In this document: piece after piece, positions 19,149-28,913 of the stretch | How the letters are laid out: every line of letters begins with the position of its first letter | Numbering within the stretch: the first letter of the stretch is position 1 | Assembly: GCF_007858285.1 (NCBI RefSeq) | Contig: NZ_VFIL01000010.1 | Location: 186,001 to 250,000 of the forward strand | Direction: 5' to 3' | DNA length: 64,000 bases | Origin: Pseudomonas brenneri | GTDB taxonomy: Bacteria > Pseudomonadota > Gammaproteobacteria > Pseudomonadales > Pseudomonadaceae | Made by a program: the position numbers and the translations under genes | The notes under the pieces: model-generated | Databases searched by the model: none | The model's input: the letters and a program-made list of their open reading frames with translations, nothing else | What the model was told of the DNA's origin: nothing

Positions 19149-21046
19149 CCTTGCGTCGCCGTTGGGATATCAATACCCGAACCCAGATCATCACCCTGGG
19201 CCCGGCCCTGTTGCTGACACTGCTGCTGATCAGCTTCTTTACCTTCGTGCGGATCCAGGACCTGCGCCAGGAACTGGACCACACCGGCCAGTTGATCGCC
19301 AACCAACTGGCGCCAGCCACCGAGTATGGCGTGATCTCGGGCAACAACGACGTGCTCGACAGCCTGCTGCGGGCGACCCTGGCCACGCCGCATGTGCGCT
19401 TCCTGGAAATCCAGGACAGTGCAGAAAACATCCTGGTCTATGTCGAACAACCCACGGAAAAGCATGACCGCTCGTTGTCGGTAAAAATCTTCCAGGCCCC
19501 GATTCGCTTGCAGCATATCCAGCTGGGCAACGACTTTTTCCAGGACAACACCGCGCAGCCCAAGGCCCCCAAGGCCGACTATCTGGGCCGGGTGATCGTC
19601 GGCATGTCCAACGACGCCTTCAGTCAGCGCCAACAGGAAATCCTCTTCAAGGCCGGGATCCTTGCGTTGTTTGCCCTGCTCTTTACCTTCCTGCTGGCGC
19701 GGCGCCTGGCTGCCAGCCTGTCGCAACCGATCAGCGCCATGGGGCATGCGGTCAAGGCAATCCAGCGGGGCGACTACAAAACCCCACTGCCAATTGTCGA
19801 TGACTCCGAACTGGGTGACCTGTCCCGCCATATCAACAACCTGGCCGAAGGCTTGCACCACGCCAGTCGCGAGCAGCAGCAAGCCATGGCCCAGTTGATC
19901 CAGACGCGCGAGGAAGCCGAGCGTGCCAACAGCGCCAAATCCGACTTCCTGGCGATGATGAGCCACGAATTGCGCACGCCGATGAATGGCGTACTGGGCA
20001 TGCTGCAATTGCTCGAAACCACCTCCATGACCGACGAACAGACCGAGTACGCCGCACTGGCCTCGGAGTCCACCGAACACCTGCTCAAAGTCATCAACGA
20101 TATCCTCGACTTCTCGCGTATCGAACGCTCGGCCCTGGAGCTGGAGCATATTCCGTTCAATCTGGTTGACCTGATCAACAGCTGCGCCCAAGCGTTCCAG
20201 CACAGCGCCATACAGCGCGGATTGGTCCTGGAGTTGCCAATCCCGCCGGGCATGGAAGCGTTGCGCGTGCAGGGTGACCCGACGCGGATCCGGCAGATCC
20301 TGGTGAACCTGATCGGCAATGCACTGAAGTTCACCGAACAGGGCACGGTCAGCGTCGAGCCCAACTGGCAAACCCTGGACCATGAACTGCTGTGGTTCAC
20401 CTGCACGGTACGCGACACCGGGATTGGTATTTCGGCCGAGCGCCTGGAGCTGATGTTCGACGCCTTTCAACAGGCTGACAGCTCTATCTCCAGGCGTTAC
20501 GGCGGTACCGGCCTGGGCCTGCCGATTGCCCGCACCCTGGCCGAGCGGATGGGCGGCACCCTGCGCGCCCAGAGCGAAGAAGGCCTGGGTTCGGTGTTCA
20601 CCCTGGAAATCCCGCTGGCGATCTACCAGCAAAGCCTGCCGCAGATTGCTGCGGACACCCCGCATAAAGCCAGCGCCGGTGAGGGCCGCAATGTGCTGCT
20701 GGTGGAAGACAACCCGGTCAACCGCACCGTGGTCGAGGCCATGCTGCGCAGCCTGGGGTTCGAGGTGAGCATCGCCACTGATGGCGCCGAAGCGATTCGC
20801 AGTGCCGAAAGCCTGATTTTCACGGCGATTTTGATGGATTGCCGACTGCCGGTGATCGACGGCTATGAAGCCACCCGTCAGATTCGTCAGCTGCCTGGCT
20901 GCGCCGACCTGCCGATCATTGCCCTGACGGCCAATGCGTTACAGGGCGATCGCGAAGCGTGCCTGGCCGCCGGGATGAACGATTACCTGGCCAAGCCGTT
21001 CAAACGTACGGATTTGCAGCAAATCCTACAGCGCTGGGTGCATTAG
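19145..21046 (+). CDS. hybrid sensor histidine kinase / response regulator
   Basis: A 633-residue membrane kinase. Order: TM1 (residues about 16-36), a periplasmic sensor of about 125 residues, TM2 (AGILALFALLFTFLLARRLA), HAMP, HisKA with the phosphoacceptor His near 273 (AMMSHELRTPMNG), HATPase_c (RYGGTGLGLPIARTLAERMGG), and a receiver domain starting near 515 with phosphoacceptor Asp near 565 (ILMDCRLPVIDG). No HPt domain is present, so an external HPt must pass the phosphate on. The kinase half resembles BarA/GacS and LuxQ types. Its start overlaps the binding-protein gene. Confidence 0.92.
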   Translation: MTLRRRWDINTRTQIITLGPALLLTLLLISFFTFVRIQDLRQELDHTGQLIANQLAPATEYGVISGNNDVLDSLLRATLATPHVRFLEIQDSAENILVYVEQPTEKHDRSLSVKIFQAPIRLQHIQLGNDFFQDNTAQPKAPKADYLGRVIVGMSNDAFSQRQQEILFKAGILALFALLFTFLLARRLAASLSQPISAMGHAVKAIQRGDYKTPLPIVDDSELGDLSRHINNLAEGLHHASREQQQAMAQLIQTREEAERANSAKSDFLAMMSHELRTPMNGVLGMLQLLETTSMTDEQTEYAALASESTEHLLKVINDILDFSRIERSALELEHIPFNLVDLINSCAQAFQHSAIQRGLVLELPIPPGMEALRVQGDPTRIRQILVNLIGNALKFTEQGTVSVEPNWQTLDHELLWFTCTVRDTGIGISAERLELMFDAFQQADSSISRRYGGTGLGLPIARTLAERMGGTLRAQSEEGLGSVFTLEIPLAIYQQSLPQIAADTPHKASAGEGRNVLLVEDNPVNRTVVEAMLRSLGFEVSIATDGAEAIRSAESLIFTAILMDCRLPVIDGYEATRQIRQLPGCADLPIIALTANALQGDREACLAAGMNDYLAKPFKRTDLQQILQRWVH

Positions 21047-21144
21047 ATGGGCATCATCAGCCAACTGCGACTGGCGTGAAAGGCGAAAGTGCGGCAGTCT
21101 TAGGCACCCGAGCGGGCCCATAAATAAGCCCGGTTTAAAATTTC

Positions 21145-21162
21145 AGTGCACAAGTGTACATT
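21145..21162. promoter_or_regulatory. palindrome upstream of fabA resembling FabR/DesT operators
   Basis: AGTGCACAAGTGTACATT lies 133 bp before the fabA ATG. It agrees at 12 of 18 positions with the E. coli FabR site as I recall it (AGCGTACACGTGTTCGCT) and has an imperfect two-fold symmetry. FabR and Pseudomonas DesT, both TetR family, tune fabA/fabB to the unsaturated acyl supply. Assignment to DesT is inference. Confidence 0.45.
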
Positions 21163-21294
21163 CATGTCCTTGATGCTGTGACTTTCACTACAACGCAATA
21201 GTCTACCTGTAGGCTGCCGACGTGAGGCAAGCACGCTTCAGTCGGTCGGGAAGATTTACCCGGCCCTGCCGCATGGGATTATTGAGGAGCTCGC

Positions 21295-21810
21295 ATGACC
21301 AAACAAAACGCCTTTACCCGGGAAGACCTGCTGCGCTGCAGTCGCGGTGAGCTGTTCGGCCCAGGTAACGCGCAACTGCCCGCCCCGAACATGCTGATGG
21401 TGGATCGCATCACCCATATCAGCGAAGAGGGTGGCAAGTACGGCAAAGGTGAATTGGTCGCCGAGCTGGATATCACCCCTGACCTGTGGTTTTTCGCCTG
21501 CCATTTCGAAGGCGATCCGGTCATGCCGGGCTGCCTGGGCCTCGACGCCATGTGGCAGCTGGTCGGTTTCTACCTGGGCTGGCAAGGCCTGCCGGGCCGC
21601 GGGCGTGCCCTGGGTTCGGGCGAAGTGAAGTTCTTTGGCCAGGTCCTGCCGACCGCCAAGAAAGTCACCTACAACATTCACATCAAACGCGTCCTCAAGG
21701 GCAAGCTGAACCTGGCCATCGCCGATGGTTCGGTCACTGTCGACGGGCGCGAGATCTACACTGCCGAAGGCCTTCGGGTCGGCGTGTTCACTTCCACTGA
21801 CAACTTTTAA
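21295..21810 (+). CDS. fabA: 3-hydroxydecanoyl-ACP dehydratase/isomerase
   Basis: A 171-residue hotdog enzyme that dehydrates 3-hydroxyacyl-ACP and isomerises trans-2- to cis-3-decenoyl-ACP, the branch point to unsaturated fatty acids. The active-site His lies in [14 protein letters not shown] and the Asp in [10 protein letters not shown], as in E. coli FabA. A strong GAGGAG ribosome-binding site precedes the ATG. fabB follows after 11 bp, as in other Pseudomonas. Confidence 0.97.
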   Translation: MTKQNAFTREDLLRCSRGELFGPGNAQLPAPNMLMVDRITHISEEGGKYGKGELVAELDITPDLWFFACHFEGDPVMPGCLGLDAMWQLVGFYLGWQGLPGRGRALGSGEVKFFGQVLPTAKKVTYNIHIKRVLKGKLNLAIADGSVTVDGREIYTAEGLRVGVFTSTDNF

Positions 21811-21821
21811 GGGTTATCCGC

Positions 21822-23042
21822 ATGCGCCGCGTCGTTATCACTGGTCTGGGCATCGTTTCGTGCCTGGGCAATGACAAAGAGACCGTCACCGCTAACCTGC
21901 GTGCAAGTCGCCCTGGCATCCGCTTCAACCCGGAATATGCCGAAATGGGTCTGCGTAGCCAGGTTTCCGGCTCCATTGACCTACCACTCGAAGAACTGAT
22001 CGATCGCAAGATCTATCGCTTCGTCGGCCACGCAGCAGCCTATGCCTACCTGGCCATGAAAGACGCGATTGCCGATTCCGGCCTGAGCGACGACCAGGTG
22101 TCCAACGTGCGTACCGGCCTGATCGCCGGCTCCGGCGGCGCGTCGACCTTGAACCAGATGGAAGCGCTGGACATCCTGCGCGAGAAAGGCGTCAAGCGCG
22201 TCGGCCCGTACCGCGTCACGCGGACCATGGGCAGCACCGTTTCTGCGTGCCTGGCCACTCCATTCCAGATCAAGGGCGTGAACTACTCGATCTCCTCCGC
22301 CTGCGCCACCAGTGCTCACTGCATTGGGACTGCGGTCGAACAGATCCAGTTGGGCAAGCAAGACATCGTGTTCGCCGGTGGCGGTGAAGAAGAGCATTGG
22401 AGCCAATCGTTCCTGTTCGACGCGATGGGCGCGCTGTCCACTCAGTACAACGAAACCCCGGAAAAGGCCTCCCGTGCCTACGACGCCAAGCGTGACGGTT
22501 TCGTCATCGCCGGCGGTGGCGGCATGGTCGTGGTCGAGGAGCTGGAACACGCCCTGGCCCGTGGCGCAAAGATCTACGCGGAAATCGTCGGCTACGGCGC
22601 GACTTCCGACGGCTACGACATGGTTGCGCCAAGCGGCGAAGGTGCCATTCGTTGCATGCAGATGGCCATGGCCACCGTTGATACGCCAATCGACTACCTG
22701 AACACCCACGGCACCTCCACTCCAGTGGGCGATGCCAAGGAAATGGAAGGCGTACGTGCGGTATTCGGCGACAAGGCACCGGCCATCAGCTCCACCAAGA
22801 GCCTGTCGGGTCACTCCCTGGGCGCCGCTGGCGTGCACGAAGCGATCTACTGCCTGCTGATGATGGAAGGCAACTTCATGGCGGGTTCGGCCAACATCGA
22901 CGAGCTGGATCCAGCCGTTGCTGATATGCCGATCCTGACCAAGACCCGTGAAGATGCAACCATCAACACCGTGATGAGCAACAGCTTCGGCTTCGGTGGC
23001 ACCAACGCTACCCTGGTACTGAAACGCTGGCAGGGCAAGTAA
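21822..23042 (+). CDS. fabB: 3-oxoacyl-ACP synthase I
   Basis: Elongating condensing enzyme of 406 residues, needed to extend the cis-3-decenoyl-ACP made by FabA. The catalytic triad is complete: Cys in [10 protein letters not shown], His in [11 protein letters not shown] and His in [11 protein letters not shown]. The C-terminal glycine-rich [15 protein letters not shown] is standard. It is co-transcribed with fabA and ends before a strong hairpin terminator. Confidence 0.97.
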   Translation: MRRVVITGLGIVSCLGNDKETVTANLRASRPGIRFNPEYAEMGLRSQVSGSIDLPLEELIDRKIYRFVGHAAAYAYLAMKDAIADSGLSDDQVSNVRTGLIAGSGGASTLNQMEALDILREKGVKRVGPYRVTRTMGSTVSACLATPFQIKGVNYSISSACATSAHCIGTAVEQIQLGKQDIVFAGGGEEEHWSQSFLFDAMGALSTQYNETPEKASRAYDAKRDGFVIAGGGGMVVVEELEHALARGAKIYAEIVGYGATSDGYDMVAPSGEGAIRCMQMAMATVDTPIDYLNTHGTSTPVGDAKEMEGVRAVFGDKAPAISSTKSLSGHSLGAAGVHEAIYCLLMMEGNFMAGSANIDELDPAVADMPILTKTREDATINTVMSNSFGFGGTNATLVLKRWQGK

Positions 23043-23064
23043 GCCCCGCAGGTTGATCATGTGA

Positions 23065-23095
23065 AAACGCCCCGACTGGTTCGGGGCGTTTTTTA
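23065..23095 (+). terminator. rho-independent terminator of fabAB
   Basis: Stem CGCCCCGA / TCGGGGCG with loop CTGGT, preceded by A4 and followed by T6, 22 bp after the fabB stop. Confidence 0.92.
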
Positions 23096-23130
23096 TTGGG
23101 CGGGTTTACCAGTAGACCGAGTCGTCTTCA

Positions 23131-23150
23131 TCGCAGGCAAGCCAGCTTAG
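23131..23150. repeat. solitary REP half-unit (GCCTGCGA variant)
   Basis: TCGCAGGCAAGCCAGCTTA, one arm of the variant REP seen at 6961-7051, without its inverted partner. Confidence 0.7.
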
Positions 23151-23160
23151 GTCTCCAGCC

Positions 23161-24786
23161 CTACACCGAAAACCGCGCCACCATGGTGTTCAGGTCCACC
23201 GCCAACCGCGACAACTCCTGGCTCGCCGCACTGGTCTGGTTGGCGCCCGCCGACGTCTGCATCGCCAGGTCGCGAATGTTCATCAGGTTGCGATCCACCT
23301 CCCGTGCCACCGCCGCCTGCTGCTCCGAAGCGCTGGCAATCACCAGGTTGCGTTCGTTGATCAGGGTGAACGCCGAGGCAATTTCCTCCAGCGCGGTGCC
23401 CGCCGACTTGGCGATATCCAGGGTCGAACGCGCCCGGCTGTTGCTCTGCTGCATCGAGTTGACCGCCTGATCGGTGCCCTGCTGGATCCCGCCGATCATC
23501 TGCTCGATTTCCTGGGTCGATTGCTGAGTACGATGAGCCAGGGCCCGCACCTCATCAGCGACCACCGCAAACCCGCGCCCGGCCTCACCAGCCCGTGCCG
23601 CCTCAATCGCCGCGTTAAGCGCCAGCAGATTGGTTTGCTCGGCAATTGCGCGAATCACATCCAACACCTTGCTGATGCCGTATACCTTCTGCGCCAAGTC
23701 CTCGACCTGGGTGGCATTGGCCGTCACGTCATCAGCCAGCGACTCGATCGACAGCACCGTCTGATGCACTTGCTCACGCCCTTGCTGGGCAATGCGATCG
23801 GATTCGCGCGAGGCCTGCGAAGTGGCCACCGCATTACTGGCCACCTCCTCCACCGCCGCCGTCATCTGATTGACCGCCGTGGCAGCCTGTTCGATTTCCT
23901 GGCTTTGCTGGTGCAGGCCACGGGTAGCGTCTTCGGTGACACAACTGAGCTCCTCGGAAGCGGAGGCCAGTTGGTTGGAGGAATCGGAAATGCGCCGGAT
24001 CGTCTCACGCAGGTTTTCCTGCATGCTCTTGAGCGCCTGCTGCAGGCGCGCCGGCTCGTCCTTGCCGCTGACGGTGATCTCGCCGGTCAAGTCGCCGCTG
24101 GCCACTCCCTGGGCGACCCTCACCGACTGCGCCAGTGGCAACACGATACTACGGGTCAACAGGACGGCCAGACCGATGGTAATCAACGCGGTCATGGCGA
24201 TCATGCCGATCACCCAGATCCGCGACTGGCTGAATACCTGCTGCGCCAAGTCTGCCGCCTGGTTGGCGCTGACCTTGTTGAGGATGACCAACTCGCCCAG
24301 GGTACCGGCCAAGGTATCCGCCAGGTGATTCATCTCGCCATTGACCACCTTGAGCGCGTCTTCCAGCTGATTCTGCCGGGAAAACGCCATGACCTGCTCC
24401 TGGCGTTGCAAATACTGTTGCTGCTCAACCTTGAAGCGGTCGAACAGCACCTGGTCTTCGGGCAGGATAATCAACGCTTCATACAGCTTCTGTGCGGTAT
24501 GCAGCTGCTTTTTGATATCGAGGATTTTTTGTTCATTCTGGGCCACCGCCTGAGGATCGCGGTTAATCAGCAGACGCAAGGTCAAGGCGCGTATCCGCAG
24601 CAGGTCCTGATTCATTTCGCCGGCCGCCATCACGCTGGGCAGCCAGTTGGTTTCCACCTGGTCCGACTGCTCGCGCATGTTGGCCATTTGCATCAAGGCG
24701 AACCCGCCCAGTACAAACACCATCAACGCCAACAATCCAAAACCCAGGCCTGCACGAGGAGCGATATTGAGACTTCTGATACTCAT
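23161..24786 (-). CDS. methyl-accepting chemotaxis protein
   Basis: A 541-residue transmembrane chemoreceptor. TM1 is [21 protein letters not shown], the periplasmic part is a four-helix bundle of about 155 residues (4HB_MCP type, with [11 protein letters not shown] and [13 protein letters not shown]), TM2 is [19 protein letters not shown], then HAMP and the signalling hairpin with [19 protein letters not shown] at the tip. It ends normally at NTMVARFSV. Start at 24786 ([13 protein letters not shown]) has AAAGGA upstream; the frame is open 17 codons further. No cognate che genes are near, so its ligand is unknown. Confidence 0.93.
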   Translation of the reverse strand: MSIRSLNIAPRAGLGFGLLALMVFVLGGFALMQMANMREQSDQVETNWLPSVMAAGEMNQDLLRIRALTLRLLINRDPQAVAQNEQKILDIKKQLHTAQKLYEALIILPEDQVLFDRFKVEQQQYLQRQEQVMAFSRQNQLEDALKVVNGEMNHLADTLAGTLGELVILNKVSANQAADLAQQVFSQSRIWVIGMIAMTALITIGLAVLLTRSIVLPLAQSVRVAQGVASGDLTGEITVSGKDEPARLQQALKSMQENLRETIRRISDSSNQLASASEELSCVTEDATRGLHQQSQEIEQAATAVNQMTAAVEEVASNAVATSQASRESDRIAQQGREQVHQTVLSIESLADDVTANATQVEDLAQKVYGISKVLDVIRAIAEQTNLLALNAAIEAARAGEAGRGFAVVADEVRALAHRTQQSTQEIEQMIGGIQQGTDQAVNSMQQSNSRARSTLDIAKSAGTALEEIASAFTLINERNLVIASASEQQAAVAREVDRNLMNIRDLAMQTSAGANQTSAASQELSRLAVDLNTMVARFSV

Positions 24787-24925
24787 TGCTCGGATTCCTT
24801 TCAAGAGCGCTGCATCCACCTGCAGCGGGTTGCTCATGAAAGGTATCGGCGTCTTCGACTTTTTGCGTAAGACGAAAACGCGATATCAAAACGCCTTTAT
24901 CTACCGACCCTATAACTGTAGCGAT

Positions 24926-25390
24926 TCAGCGCACGGTAAAGCTCTTCTGGGTCAGCAGGCGATCACCCTGGAACACCATGAATCGCCACTCGCCCGGCAC
25001 CACTTCGTGGCTTTCGGTGAACTCGTAGGCCATCACGTCCTGAGGCGCGCCAGGCACCAACTTCTGGGTCACTTCGAATTTGTCATGCCGCTGGCCGTCG
25101 GCCGTGCGGATGCCTGGAGTGAAGTAGAGCAAGGTCAGCGGCGTGTCTTCGGCGACCTTGCCAAGCAACTGGTAACGCAGGCCAAACTTAGTCCCCAGCT
25201 TGGCCGGCACCACGGTGGTGGCCTGGATCTGCTCGTTGCTGCGGCGCAACACGCGCTCGCCCGACTGCAGCTCGGCTTTCGGGCCTTCAAACACGCCGAA
25301 TTCCACCGGGCCTTCGATACGGACTTCGGCGCTGGCCATGCCGCTGATCATCATCAATGCCGCCAGGGCGCTTAAACGGGTGAGGTGCAT
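24926..25390 (-). CDS. secreted DUF3859 protein
   Basis: A 154-residue protein with a signal peptide (LSALAALMMISGMASAE). The mature domain is all-beta in character, with VEFGVFEG at the start and PGEWRFMVFQGDRLLTQKSF at the end, matching the DUF3859 pattern. It probably resides in the periplasm. Function unknown; 139 bp upstream of the chemoreceptor gene on the same strand and 67 bp downstream of the amidohydrolase. Confidence 0.85.
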   Translation of the reverse strand: MHLTRLSALAALMMISGMASAEVRIEGPVEFGVFEGPKAELQSGERVLRRSNEQIQATTVVPAKLGTKFGLRYQLLGKVAEDTPLTLLYFTPGIRTADGQRHDKFEVTQKLVPGAPQDVMAYEFTESHEVVPGEWRFMVFQGDRLLTQKSFTVR

Positions 25391-25457
25391 AGTGGGCTCC
25401 TTGGATTAGATGGCGGGAGCTTATGACACCGGTATGACCGGACGATGACAAACCCGA

Positions 25458-26462
25458 TCAGCGAGGCTTGGGCAAAATCGCCAGGAAATTGTCCCGCGCG
25501 ACTTTTCGCGCAACGTCTTGCGGCAAAGCATCAAGGAAGGGATTGAAGCTGCGCATTTCCTTACCCAACTTGTTGAAGCGCCCTACAACATCAGAACCCA
25601 GCATAAAGCGCTCCGGAAAGCGCTCTACCAGCGCCAGCCATTCGGCTCGGGGCTTTCCCGCCTCGTCCAGCAGATAAGGCGTGAGCATGCTCCAGGACAG
25701 GTCGATATACAGGTTGGGATAAGCCTCCAGCATGCGACTCAAGGTGGGCAGCAGGAAATCCAGCTGCGTCTGGTGACGGTGGATCTCCATGCTGGTGCCG
25801 GCATGGGCCCAAATGAACCGAGTGTGCGGATGATTGCGCAGCGGCGCTTCAATCTCTGCCAGGTACAGGGGATTGCGCTCGCGCTTGGACGTGATATTGG
25901 AATGCACCAGCACCGGCAGGTCGTTTTCGGCGGCCAGGTGATAGATCCGCGTCATCGCCTCGTTGTTCGCCCGCGGGGTATCGCCTGAGGTCAGGGCCGT
26001 CAGGTCATCGTGACGGGTGAACACCTCGCCAATGCCCTGCCACAGCCCAGGATAGAGGTCCAGCATGCGCTGGATATGCGCCTCGGAGTTCTTGTCATTG
26101 GGGTTGAAGCCGCTCAAGAAGGGATGAAAATGCTGGCGTTGCTGCGGGGTCAGCTTGTTGACCGCTGCGGCGACGATCACATCGGTGGCGCTGTACCAAT
26201 AGGCATCGGCGTCATCGCCGGCGTAGTAGCGCGGGCGCTTGGGTTCGTCTTCATGCCATTTCTTCGCCACCGGGACGCCGGAAATCATCACGTGTTCGAT
26301 ACGGTTATCGGCCATGGCCTTGAGTAACTTGTCCATGCCCGCCGTCTCCTGGAAGAAATCGACGTAATGCAGGTGCGCGTCACTGTAGGCATAGTCGCGA
26401 GCCTGCACGGCAAGGCTGCTGGCGGCGAGCAACAGGGCAATACTCAGGCGGGTCCAGGGCAC
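25458..26462 (-). CDS. secreted amidohydrolase-family (TIM-barrel) metal-dependent hydrolase
   Basis: A 334-residue protein with an N-terminal signal (LSIALLLAASSLAVQA). The HxH metal motif appears as DAHLH close to the mature N-terminus, further metal or catalytic residues are LVHSNIT, FIWAHAGTS and LGSDVVGRF, the usual His/His/Asp order of amidohydrolase_2 enzymes. Export of such an enzyme is less common than cytosolic location. The substrate is unknown. Confidence 0.85.
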   Translation of the reverse strand: MPWTRLSIALLLAASSLAVQARDYAYSDAHLHYVDFFQETAGMDKLLKAMADNRIEHVMISGVPVAKKWHEDEPKRPRYYAGDDADAYWYSATDVIVAAAVNKLTPQQRQHFHPFLSGFNPNDKNSEAHIQRMLDLYPGLWQGIGEVFTRHDDLTALTSGDTPRANNEAMTRIYHLAAENDLPVLVHSNITSKRERNPLYLAEIEAPLRNHPHTRFIWAHAGTSMEIHRHQTQLDFLLPTLSRMLEAYPNLYIDLSWSMLTPYLLDEAGKPRAEWLALVERFPERFMLGSDVVGRFNKLGKEMRSFNPFLDALPQDVARKVARDNFLAILPKPR

Positions 26463-26603
26463 GATAAAACCTCAATCCAGGGGCAAGTCAGGTAGACCGC
26501 AGGCATTGCACGGGGGTTCACCGCGCAAAAAATGCGGAACACTCAAGTGCCAGCATGCTCTATAACTGCATGACCTTCATCCTGCCACCTTCCGAGGTTT
26601 GCC

Positions 26604-27020
26604 ATGCCTGTTATCGTCAATACCCTGAATGCCGACAACTTTCGACACAGCGTCAACATCAATCAGCATGAGCTGTTTACCGACCTGCCCAAGAGCCTGG
26701 GTGGCGACGACTCGGCGCCTTCGCCCCACGATTACTTCGACGCCGCGCTGGCCTCGTGCAAAGCGCTGACCGTCAAGCTGTATGCACAGAAAAAGGATAT
26801 CCCCCTGACGGGCGTGACCGTGGAAGTCACCCACGACAGCACCGAAGAGCAAAAGGGCAAATACAAGCTCAACGTCAAGCTGACCCTCAAGGGCGTGCTG
26901 ACTGATGCCCAGCGCGATGAACTGCATCGTGTGGCCGACAAGTGCCCGGTACACAAGCTGATGACCACCGCCGAGATCAGCATCGAGACCCGACTCTCGG
27001 AAGGCGCCTTCAGCCAATAA
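26604..27020 (+). CDS. OsmC-family peroxiredoxin-like protein
   Basis: A 138-residue cytosolic protein with the two redox cysteines of the OsmC/Ohr superfamily, in AALASCKALTVKLYA and ADKCPVHKLM. The family reduces organic hydroperoxides; this member is of the YhfA-like/OsmC-general type rather than Ohr (the Ohr-specific motif around the first Cys is missing). The pirin gene follows after 64 bp on the same strand. Confidence 0.92.
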   Translation: MPVIVNTLNADNFRHSVNINQHELFTDLPKSLGGDDSAPSPHDYFDAALASCKALTVKLYAQKKDIPLTGVTVEVTHDSTEEQKGKYKLNVKLTLKGVLTDAQRDELHRVADKCPVHKLMTTAEISIETRLSEGAFSQ

Positions 27021-27084
27021 CACCGATTTCCTGCCGGGCGGGTTATGCTCAAACCCATCTAACCCGCTCAGACAGGGATGCACC

Positions 27085-27951
27085 ATGACCACCGTGACCG
27101 TAATTCGCCCACGCGCCGAAGATGTCGAGGGGCAGCCTATCCTGCGCCCCCTGCCCTCGCGGGAATGCCGCAGCGTCGGACCTTTCGTGTTCTTCGACCA
27201 TATGCTCGAAACCCGCTACGCCCCTGGCAGCGGCATGAATATCCGCCAGCATCCGCATATTGGCTTGTCGACACTGACCTACTTGTTTGAAGGCGAACTC
27301 CTGCACAAGGACAGCCTCGGTTCTGATCAGGTGGTCAAGGCCGGTGACGTCAGTTGGATGACTGCCGGCAGCGCGATTGCCCACGTCGAGCGCACGCCTG
27401 ACGCCCTCAAGGCCAAGGGTTTCAACCTGCATGGCCTGCAAGTGTGGCTGGCGTCGCCCAAGGCACACGAGCAGGGACCGGGGCATTACAGCCATCACCC
27501 GGCGGCGAGCCTGCCGGTCAGTGACAACCTCGGCGTAAGCATCCGCCTGATCGCCGGCAATGGGTTTTGCCTGGAGTCAGCGGTACCGGTGCTGTCACCG
27601 ACGCTGTATGCCGAAGTGCAGATGCAGACGGCCACCACCCTGCTAATTCCCGATGAACATGCCGAGCGCGCGGTGTATGTGCTGCAGGGTGATGCGCAAC
27701 TGGACGGTGAGCCCCTGGAGGCCCATAGCCTGGCGGTGTTGCCGGCGGGCCAGAGCATGGCGCTGTTTGCCGAGACAGAATGCCACCTGGTGATCTTCGG
27801 TGGCGCGCCGCTGGATGGGCCACGGCGGATCAACTGGAATTTTGTGGCCAGTGACTCGGCGTTGATCGAGCAGGCTCGCCAGCGTTGGGCGGCAGGGGAT
27901 TGGCCAACGGTGCCGGGGGAGACCGGCAGAATTGAGTTGCCTGTCAAATAG
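27085..27951 (+). CDS. pirin family protein
   Basis: A 288-residue bicupin. The N-terminal cupin carries the metal-binding set in FFDHMLE, HPHIGLSTLTYLFEGE and HKDS, typical of bacterial pirins (quercetinase-like YhhW type). The C-terminal cupin has AERAVYVLQGDAQ. It probably binds iron; enzymatic or regulatory role is unproven. It is next to an OsmC gene, which suggests an oxidative-stress context. Confidence 0.92.
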   Translation: MTTVTVIRPRAEDVEGQPILRPLPSRECRSVGPFVFFDHMLETRYAPGSGMNIRQHPHIGLSTLTYLFEGELLHKDSLGSDQVVKAGDVSWMTAGSAIAHVERTPDALKAKGFNLHGLQVWLASPKAHEQGPGHYSHHPAASLPVSDNLGVSIRLIAGNGFCLESAVPVLSPTLYAEVQMQTATTLLIPDEHAERAVYVLQGDAQLDGEPLEAHSLAVLPAGQSMALFAETECHLVIFGGAPLDGPRRINWNFVASDSALIEQARQRWAAGDWPTVPGETGRIELPVK

Positions 27952-27980
27952 CTATCGCGAGCAAGCCCGCGATAAGGCCC
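27952..27980. repeat. solitary REP unit
   Basis: GCTATCGCGAGCAAGCCCGC followed by GATAAGGCC, directly after the pirin stop; it can fold (TATCGCG / CGCGATA) and may serve as its transcript end. Confidence 0.75.
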
Positions 27981-27997
27981 TAACAGGCGCTGAAGAC

Positions 27998-28726
27998 TCA
28001 GCCCTTGAACACTTCATCCAACAGGTTATGCATCGCCTGGAACGCCCGCCCCGCTGTCTTGGCGTCATACATCATCTTGCCTGGCACATTGGCCTGCGGG
28101 TCGGTGAACGAATGCACCGCGCCGCCGTAGCTGAGTAATTGCCAATCCACGCCGGCCGCGTTCATCTCATCTTCAAATGCAGGCAGTTGTTCCCTGGGCA
28201 CCAACGGATCGCTAGCGCCATGCAGCACCAGCACTGAACCCTTGATGTTCTGCGCGTCCGCCGGGTTTGGCGTGTCCAGGGTGCCATGGAACGACACCGC
28301 AGCCTTCAACGACGCCCCGGTACGCGCCAGCTCCAGGGAGCAGCAACCGCCAAAGCAGAAGCCAAAGGTCGCCAGTTTCGTGGTATCGACAGCGACTTCG
28401 ACCTGGCCTTGCAGTTGCTCAAAGGCCGCCTGCATCCGCTTGTTCAGCAACCCACGGTCATTCTTCAACGGCATCATCGCCGCCCCGGCTTCATCGCCAT
28501 TGGACGGGCGTACGGTTTGCCCGTACAGATCAGCGATCAGCACCACATAGCCCTTGCCGGCCACGGCCTTGGCAATCTCTTCGGCGCCTGCGCTGACACC
28601 CATCCAGTTCGGTGCCATCAGCAAGCCCGGCCGCGGGCCCTTGTGACTGGCATCAAAGGCCAGGCGGCTTTCATAAGGCTGGCCATCAATCTGATAGACC
28701 ACGGAACGCACAGTGACTTGGCTCAT
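27998..28726 (-). CDS. dienelactone hydrolase family protein
   Basis: A 242-residue alpha/beta hydrolase with a cysteine nucleophile: GFCFGGCC replaces the usual GxSxG, as in dienelactone hydrolases. The catalytic Asp is in GASDPLVPRE and the His in GGAVHSFTDP. The family opens lactone rings, for instance in chlorocatechol breakdown, but housekeeping members are common. Of the two adjacent ATGs, 28726 has GGAG at the better distance. The frame is open upstream through a REP pair, which is not coding. Confidence 0.9.
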   Translation of the reverse strand: MSQVTVRSVVYQIDGQPYESRLAFDASHKGPRPGLLMAPNWMGVSAGAEEIAKAVAGKGYVVLIADLYGQTVRPSNGDEAGAAMMPLKNDRGLLNKRMQAAFEQLQGQVEVAVDTTKLATFGFCFGGCCSLELARTGASLKAAVSFHGTLDTPNPADAQNIKGSVLVLHGASDPLVPREQLPAFEDEMNAAGVDWQLLSYGGAVHSFTDPQANVPGKMMYDAKTAGRAFQAMHNLLDEVFKG

Positions 28727-28761
28727 CATTTTCTCCAATTTAGATGGATTGACGATGCTCC

Positions 28762-28863
28762 CTGTAGGAGCGAGCTTGCTCGCGAAGAACGTCAACGATA
28801 ACGCGCAAATGCTGAATGAATGCGGTGATCTCACGTTTTTCGCGAGCAAGCTCGCTCCTACAG
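28762..28863. repeat. REP inverted pair (GTAGGAGCGAGCTTGCTCGCG variant)
   Basis: Arms 28762-28784 and 28841-28863 are exact reverse complements of each other. They lie between the htpG terminator and the dienelactone hydrolase start. Confidence 0.92.
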
Positions 28864-28877
28864 TAGAGCCAGAACGA

Positions 28878-28901
28878 AAAACCCCGCCGAAGCGGGGTTT
28901 T
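28878..28901 (-). terminator. rho-independent terminator of htpG
   Basis: Stem AAAACCCCGC / GCGGGGTTTT with a CGAA tetraloop, 13 bp past the htpG stop; on the minus strand it is followed by TCGTTCTGG, so the stem's own T4 acts as the tract. Confidence 0.88.
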
Positions 28902-28913
28902 CTTGCAACGTTG

